NCBI GenBank assembly: GCA_023375785.1
Contig: SZWC01001575.1
Span: 65,107-87,606 of the forward strand
DNA from: Penium margaritaceum
Taxonomy: Eukaryota > Streptophyta > Zygnematophyceae > Desmidiales > Peniaceae
Direction of reading: 5' to 3'
DNA: 22,500 nt
The notes beneath the pieces were generated by a model, which saw only the letters and a program-made list of their open reading frames with translations, was not told the DNA's origin and did not search any database. Positions 17,501-22,500 of the stretch are shown one piece after another. The translations under genes were made by a program, and so were the position numbers. Every line of letters starts with the position of its first letter. Within the stretch, counting starts at the first letter, position 1.

Positions 17501-18860
17501 ACTTCCCACTTGAGTGTAAAATTAATCCCCTAGTACTTTCTAGATGTGAGGAATCATTATTCGGATTGCCCCCAAAGAAGTGATACATCTTTGGCTTTGG
17601 GCCACTTTTGTTATCACGGTATCAATCGCACTTGCGTCAATGGCCTTCAAAATGTGGATTTCCCTAAGAGCACATGGTGACGTTGTCTTGACCAATCTGT
17701 TATCGGCCATAGCCTTTCAACTCATAGGGGTGTGATATTCAGTAGCACATCTAACTTATGCAAGAATAAATCATAACCTTGAAGGGGGCTTGCCTCTTTT
17801 TCTAGGATTTAACCTCATGGTCGATGAACTCCAAATTTTTTAAGCCATCATGGAAAAATCAATGTTATGGTATAAGATTTGGACTCTACGGAGTTGAAAA
17901 ACTCATTACAATCACATGGTACAAGAGTTCTGGTTTTAATCTTCTCCCAATTGTTGGATTCAGTCATATTCTTAATGAAGTCACCTTCAACCATCAAATC
18001 AGGAAAATGGGTAGCTTGTTTTGTCTTTATAGCAATTTTCTTAGTCTCACCTGTCATTCTTTCCTTATCATGTCGATCCTCATACATTGTTTCTCACTTC
18101 TCCTTTGATCTTTAGTGATGGAGAAGCTCCAAAAAACCTTACGGTAGTTTCATTCCTCTTTTCATGAAACCAAATCCCTTCATTATCTTTGATGTCCGAG
18201 AGTGTATTGAAAATGAGGCTTCGTCTAGAGGGAAAATGAAGTTGCTTAAGAAGGAATTGAACAAATGGTTTGATGATGGAAATGTCCCCTGCTACACAAG
18301 ATCAAACATTCTAGTGTGTTGGAGGAGTGCGTTTTAAGGAGATATTGGAAAATAAAAAAAACATTGTTTTTGAAATAATGCTCAAATTTCATCAAGTTTT
18401 CGTAAAACACTTATGCTTTAAGCCAACTCTTGGCTTTCTTCTTATTCCTTTGAACCAATTCTCCTCATGGTGTACCATCCAAGTGATGGTCCTTGTTAAT
18501 TCTTGTCATTGGATCTTGTGTATTGGAGGTAAGAGTTCTCTAGAAAAATTTTCTCGTCAACGACACTCGACATGGAGGAGAAAAGGATGAACAACAATGA
18601 CCTTCTATAAGGAGAAAAGAATGTTGTGAGCCTCAAGATGCCCAGACTGTTTTTTCCCTTGCCCTTTTCTTTCAGGTCTTCAAGAAATGGATTTATACCA
18701 CATTCAAGATTCAGAATACACTAACCACTTACATATTAACACTTTGTCTGATCAAAATTACATTGTTACTTTTCGAAATGGGTGCTAAAGCGCGGCAAGA
18801 AGGGAATGTGTGGAAACGTTTTGTCACACCTTTACATCTCTCTCCTCTTCATCTCTCTTT
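14510..18860. other. AT-rich region, no recognisable gene
   Basis: More than 4 kb of AT-rich DNA. All open frames on both strands are under 130 codons and show no domain that I recognise. A minus-strand stretch at about 16800-17700 reads like decayed coding sequence (short frames such as 17078-17293 and about 16800-16985), but stops and frame changes are too frequent to support a call. No tRNA, rRNA or transposase is visible. It could be intron, intergenic DNA or an ancient eroded element. Confidence 0.5.
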
Positions 18861-18868
18861 ATCTCTCT

Positions 18869-18870
<2 letters not shown>

Positions 18871-18903
<33 letters not shown>
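18871..18903. repeat. (CT)n microsatellite
   Basis: About 16 CT units, with shorter CT-rich runs just upstream. Confidence 0.95.
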
Positions 18904-18906
<3 letters not shown>

Positions 18907-18925
18907 TTAAGAAAACACACGTATA

Positions 18926-18938
18926 CCCCCCCCCCCCC
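18926..18938. repeat. poly-C run (13 C)
   Basis: A homopolymer of 13 C directly precedes the AC array. Its exact length is likely to be unreliable in sequencing. Confidence 0.9.
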
Positions 18939-19353
18939 ACACACACACACACACATATACACGCACAAACACACACACACACACACACACACAGACATAT
19001 ACACACACACACACACACATACACACACACACCCACACACACACACACACACACACACCCACACACACACACACACACACACACCCACACACACACACAC
19101 ACACACACACCCACACACACACACACACACACACACCCACACACACACACACACACACACACCCACACACACACACACACACACACACCCACACACACAC
19201 ACACACACACACACCCACACACACACACACACACACACACCCACACACACACACACACACACACACCCACACACACACACACACACACACACCCACACAC
19301 ACACACACACAAACACAGACATATACACACACAATCACACACATACACACACA

Positions 19354-19393
<40 letters not shown>
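18939..19393. repeat. compound AC array with higher-order structure
   Basis: AC dinucleotides dominate for about 455 bp, with TAT, AGAC and CCC interruptions. The interruptions are not random: the central part has exact 26-bp units (next entry), and the flanking block with ACAGACATAT, ACATACAC and ACCC recurs at an exact 324-bp offset (18991-19034 and 19315-19358). Open frames on either strand (Thr/His or Cys/Val repeats) are artefacts of the repeat. Confidence 0.95.
19032..19317. repeat. 26-bp minisatellite, 11 consecutive units
   Basis: CCC starts at 19032, 19058, 19084, 19110, 19136, 19162, 19188, 19214, 19240, 19266 and 19292, always 26 bp apart, with pure AC between. The unit is therefore CCC plus 23 bases of alternating A and C. 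Confidence 0.95.
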
Positions 19394-19394
<1 letters not shown>

Positions 19395-19429
19395 CTACAC
19401 ATTCTCCCTCCCCTTTTCCTCACTCGGCC

Positions 19430-20613
19430 TCAAAAGCAAGGAGAGGGGAGAGGGAGGTTAATGCATAGAGGCCATTATCCACCTATTCAAGGCATTTAAA
19501 CCTATAATCTGTTAACCTAGAAGCTTTCTTAATCGGTGCCTTGTTGCTAGCAATAGGTGTCTTCATTTGATCGATGATTACGCCTATATCTTATAAAGGT
19601 TCTTGAAATCTTTATTTAAACATGATCCGACCTAGATGAAATGTAAATTTTTAGAGAAGTTTCCAAAACTTTATGGAGATGATGTATTGTAATCAGATTT
19701 ATTGCTTGATTCGAATTGATGTTAGGTACCGAATATTTCTCTTTGAAATCCTTCACTAATTTTTTTCTATTGTATTAGTCCGATGTCATTCGCCTAGAAA
19801 ACTCTTCAAATCTTATCATTCATTTTATGGTTTGAAAGTGATAAAGAGCTCCAGTATTTTTAACAATGATTCGGCTCATGTGTAGGTGGAGAGATTGTGG
19901 AAGCTAAGTACAAAAACTTGACTTACAAAGAAACATTCGGGAATGTCTACGAGTAGAACTACTAGCGGAAAACTCTGACCTAACTTGTGTGGAACACATA
20001 TTTTGGCAATAAATTAAGCAAAGAAGACAACAAAAAAATGGAAAGAAAATGAAGAAATGGTGGCAGAAGGGAGGGGGGTGGGGTGAAATTCTTGGTGCTA
20101 TTGGAGGGGATGTGTGACAAAACATACAACTTGAGGGAGGGGGCAGAATTTGGGAATATTCTTGTAGAACAAGTTGGATTGGATTCATGTGTCATAATTG
20201 TGGAAGTAAAATTAATCACATTGAGAATGGCAGCTCCACAAATGAGAAGTAGATGTGGACATGTAAGTAGCATATGTGCCGAGAAGCATAAAGACGACTA
20301 GTTAGTGCAAATTTACTTGAAAGAAACGCAGTTTAAAGAGCATGGGAATAAACAAAAATTAGAATAATAATTAGAAACGGAAGAAAATGGGGCAAGAATA
20401 ATGTTCAGGGTAAGGTTGACGGAAGGAATAGTGGTAGCATCCTTTTGTTACTACTGTTGCCATTAGCAAGAGTTATGAAAATGACTTCGATAGTAGTACC
20501 ATAATTGAATACGACTGTGATAGCACCACAATTCATAGAAGTTGTATTACGAACGATGATATGAGTGGAACGTTCAGCTATATGATTCAGAAAAAGAGAT
20601 GGTTCGAGCACAT
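19430..20613. other. AT-rich region, no gene recognised
   Basis: Only short frames without motifs are present. At about 20180-20230 one plus frame shows CHNCG followed by His, faintly like a zinc knuckle, but the fourth ligand is absent and stops follow, so it is not called. Confidence 0.45.
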
Positions 20614-20825
20614 GACTCAGTTGTGAACCCTATAAAAAATCCATTTTCCTTTTTATTTCAATTATTTACCTTTCACATAGCTCTGAATGCATTTTATTTC
20701 TTGTTTTTAAGACAGACTATTACCATCCACGCCTTTGGTCGTAGCTGTCAAAAATCCTGGCAGTCTGGTTGGGGAATCAGCTGAGACAGGTTTGCCCTGA
20801 AAAGAGTCCAAGCCAAGTCTGGTTC
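20614..20825. repeat. left copy of a 212-bp duplicated contig end
   Basis: It begins GACTCAGTTGTGAACCC and ends at the N with CTGGTTC. The same 212 bp follow the N. No differences were seen when the two copies were compared by eye. Confidence 0.95.
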
Positions 20826-20826
20826 N
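20826..20826. other. assembly gap (single N)
   Basis: A lone N lies exactly between two equal 212-bp copies. The right contig begins with the first base of the repeat and the left contig ends with its last base, as expected for an unmerged overlap. Confidence 0.92.
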
Positions 20827-21038
20827 GACTCAGTTGTGAACCCTATAAAAAATCCATTTTCCTTTTTATTTCAATTATTTACCTTTCACATAGCTCTGAA
20901 TGCATTTTATTTCTTGTTTTTAAGACAGACTATTACCATCCACGCCTTTGGTCGTAGCTGTCAAAAATCCTGGCAGTCTGGTTGGGGAATCAGCTGAGAC
21001 AGGTTTGCCCTGAAAAGAGTCCAAGCCAAGTCTGGTTC
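20827..21038. repeat. right copy of the 212-bp duplicated contig end
   Basis: This matches 20614-20825 and then continues into new, more GC-rich sequence. The copy includes a TATAAAAAA stretch, which by itself is weak promoter evidence. Confidence 0.95.
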
Positions 21039-21040
21039 AT

Positions 21041-21442
21041 GTGCGCGTATTAGGGAAGGCGTTCGGCTGTTCAAAATTAGGAAGGCGCTGCGCGTCGTGC
21101 TCGAGGATCCGGCGTAGTCCGGCGTGCGAGGCCTTGCTGCTGTCGCTCTTTCTCGCTCACCAGGATGTTAGTGCAAGAAGACGAAGGTTCTGTTCGTTGT
21201 CACCAATGCAGCCTTACATGGATTCCGTATCGGTGTCGCCTCGTGCCTTAGATAAACAGACATTAATCGTCAGGATGTTTAGTTTCAGGAAGAAATCGAT
21301 CGTCCATCGATGTACTCAGACCCTGTCGTTCGGCGTAGAAACGTTAGCTGCGGACGGTGGACATCCATTTCTTTTCCGGAAAAATGCTGAGATTCGAAGG
21401 GTTTTGGATAATAGTCATCCATATACTGGAAGTTTTTCATAA
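21041..21442 (+). CDS. unidentified open frame, 133 codons, doubtful
   Basis: This frame is open from a GTG at 21041 to TAA at 21440-21442. There is no in-frame ATG near its left end, so in a eukaryote it would have to start at an internal Met or be an exon. The product is Ser/Arg-rich with several Cys and no motif that I recognise. It lies directly after the duplicated contig end. Confidence 0.15.
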   Translation: MRVLGKAFGCSKLGRRCASCSRIRRSPACEALLLSLFLAHQDVSARRRRFCSLSPMQPYMDSVSVSPRALDKQTLIVRMFSFRKKSIVHRCTQTLSFGVETLAADGGHPFLFRKNAEIRRVLDNSHPYTGSFS

Positions 21443-21450
21443 TAATTTAT

Positions 21451-21491
21451 TCTACCAGCGAGCACATCGTATTTTTTTCATCTACCAGCGA
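21451..21491. repeat. 11-bp direct repeat, 30 bp apart
   Basis: TCTACCAGCGA occurs at 21451-21461 and 21481-21491. The pair is short and could be chance. Confidence 0.7.
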
Positions 21492-21573
21492 ATATAATAG
21501 TAACGAACAACGGGTTTCGGTGATGATCCTTTCTTCCGTCCGTTGTTGATGGTTTCAAGAAAGCTCCGTTAAT

Positions 21574-21601
21574 TTCAGGTCACGCGGCAGCGTGGCCTGA
21601 A
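21574..21601. repeat. 12-bp inverted repeat with GGCA loop
   Basis: TTCAGGTCACGC (21574-21585) and GCGTGGCCTGAA (21590-21601) pair at 11 of 12 positions; the remaining pair is G opposite T (a wobble in RNA). It is isolated and has no T-run after it. Confidence 0.85.
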
Positions 21602-22500
21602 AGGTGGCGGAACTGGGAGATTACATTTCTTCCAACATAAAGATAATCCACATTCACAAGTCGAAACTGGCTTCAATCGACCAGATATCCGGTGGGTAAT
21701 CACCTTAACCACGATATTTTAACTATTTCCCCGAGTCCGCTATGGCGTCGCGCACAACAGACCTTTGGTTTATGAATCGAAGAACAAAGGCTCATGAAAA
21801 ACAGAACCCAAGCCTTTACGCCTCTCTCTATACGTGACCTCCCCTCAACTGGAGACGCTCCGTCACCTGGGTCTCTCCGTGTGTCACTCTTCGAGCTTGC
21901 AAGCGCCTTAGGCGAGCAACGACCTTACCCATGGCTGGTGAGGCTGGCCGCTGATGAGCATGCATTTCAACGCAAAGGTGGCCAAGCAGCACGCCGGGTC
22001 TAGAGCCGTCTGCAATCCGCCCCGCTGTAGTCTCCCTCCCTCGCGACCATCGAGCGCGCCACCGATCGCCAGCTGCCGTGCCGCTGACGTTCTGCGTCGT
22101 GCACTGAAGCACCTCAGTGCGAAACACCACACAGCGGCTCTAGCACTGTGCGACCAGCACACCTGCGTCGAACCACCGCCACCTGCGGTGTTGGCACTCA
22201 TTCCGCGGTAAGAGTGGTACCTCGCGCCGGCGTCGGCATCTTGCCACACGCCTCCGTCGACTCTGCCAATCTCATCTGCGCCAGGCGCCAGGCACAGCCC
22301 GACAGGACGGCGAGCAAGCGCAGCGGGCCACCGCCTCTCTCACCTTTGATCTGCCTCTTTCGCCGGATGCACGCCGTCCGCGGAGCCATCCAGCCAGTCA
22401 GTCCGCGCACCCACAAAACTTGAAGCCGACTTGCATAGGACGAGTGCCAGTCGTTGCAGGCGACAGCCACGTCCTACAGCGTGAAGCATTAGCACGCTCG
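21602..22500. other. mixed to GC-rich sequence with overlapping short frames
   Basis: Frames of 60-113 codons overlap on both strands (for example plus 21954-22211 and minus 21908-22249). The plus frame 21954-22211 has an ATG and a plausible helical segment (DVLRRALKHLSAKHHTAALALC), so it may be part of an exon, but I do not recognise it. The window ends without resolving this. Confidence 0.3.

Noticed and set aside
16800-17700. Possible decayed minus-strand gene in the AT-rich region
   Set aside because: Only short frames with many stops and frame changes; no recognisable domain, so no call is justified.
18926-19393. AC array considered as a CRISPR-like array because of regular 26-bp spacing
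   Set aside because: Units are all simple AC sequence with no distinct spacers, in a eukaryotic repeat context.
18867-19499. Long open frames on both strands through the AC array (Thr/His or Cys/Val repeats)
   Set aside because: A dinucleotide repeat has no stop codon in most frames; length here carries no coding information.
20170-20290. CHNCG...H pattern on the plus strand, possible zinc knuckle of another gag
   Set aside because: Spacing is C-X2-C-X5-H, not X4, the fourth Cys is missing and stop codons follow immediately.
20624-20640. TATAAAAAA as a TATA box
   Set aside because: It lies in AT-rich DNA without a credible gene at the right distance, and it is duplicated with the contig end.

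Overview
This is a repeat-dominated eukaryotic nuclear window and no bacterial-type gene is visible. A decayed Ty3-type (Metaviridae-like) LTR retroelement, microsatellites, a trinucleotide-rich GC segment and long AT-rich gene-less stretches all point to a large plant or algal genome. A streptophyte alga such as Chara is my guess from the style of the sequence; nothing here proves it. Three single N bases (2802, 10285, 20826) mark scaffold joins. Two of them sit between near-identical contig ends, so the apparent tandem duplications there are probably assembly artefacts.

Layout. 1-2500: GC-rich sequence with GCC/CAG-type trinucleotide repeats and a roughly 290-bp direct repeat about 770 bp apart. 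2520-3085: AC repeats and the first duplicated contig end. 3640-5130: imperfect GAC/AAC/GAT repeats whose most protein-like frame is Asp/Asn-rich. 5343-6557 (minus): a 404-codon Ala/Pro/Ser-rich open frame, the only intact gene candidate of any size. 7232-8454: diverged inverted repeat arms carrying a TGGCCA core every 28-30 bp, around an AT-rich spacer. 8640-12912 (minus): the retroelement, with gag to the right and RT, RNase H and the start of integrase to the left of a gap. 12913-13909: its 5' leader and probable LTR. 13910-14468: a dense cluster of perfect and near-perfect hairpins. 14510-18860 and 19430-20613: AT-rich, with no recognisable gene. 18871-19393: CT, poly-C and AC repeats, the AC array organised into exact 26-bp higher-order units. 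20614-21038: the second duplicated contig end. 21039-22500: mixed sequence with weak open frames.

The most interesting signal is at the gag terminus on the minus strand. A canonical X XXY YYZ heptamer (GGGTTTT, in the gag frame) is followed after 5 nt by a perfect 10-bp stem-loop. It lies inside the 34-nt overlap between the gag frame and a -1 frame that stays open downstream with a single nonsense codon. This has the architecture of a programmed -1 frameshift signal. The product of the -1 frame does not look like a retroviral protease and I do not recognise it. All nine nonsense codons in the recognisable gag and pol reading are TAG or TGA and none is TAA, which fits decay by deamination at methylated CAG and CGA sites.
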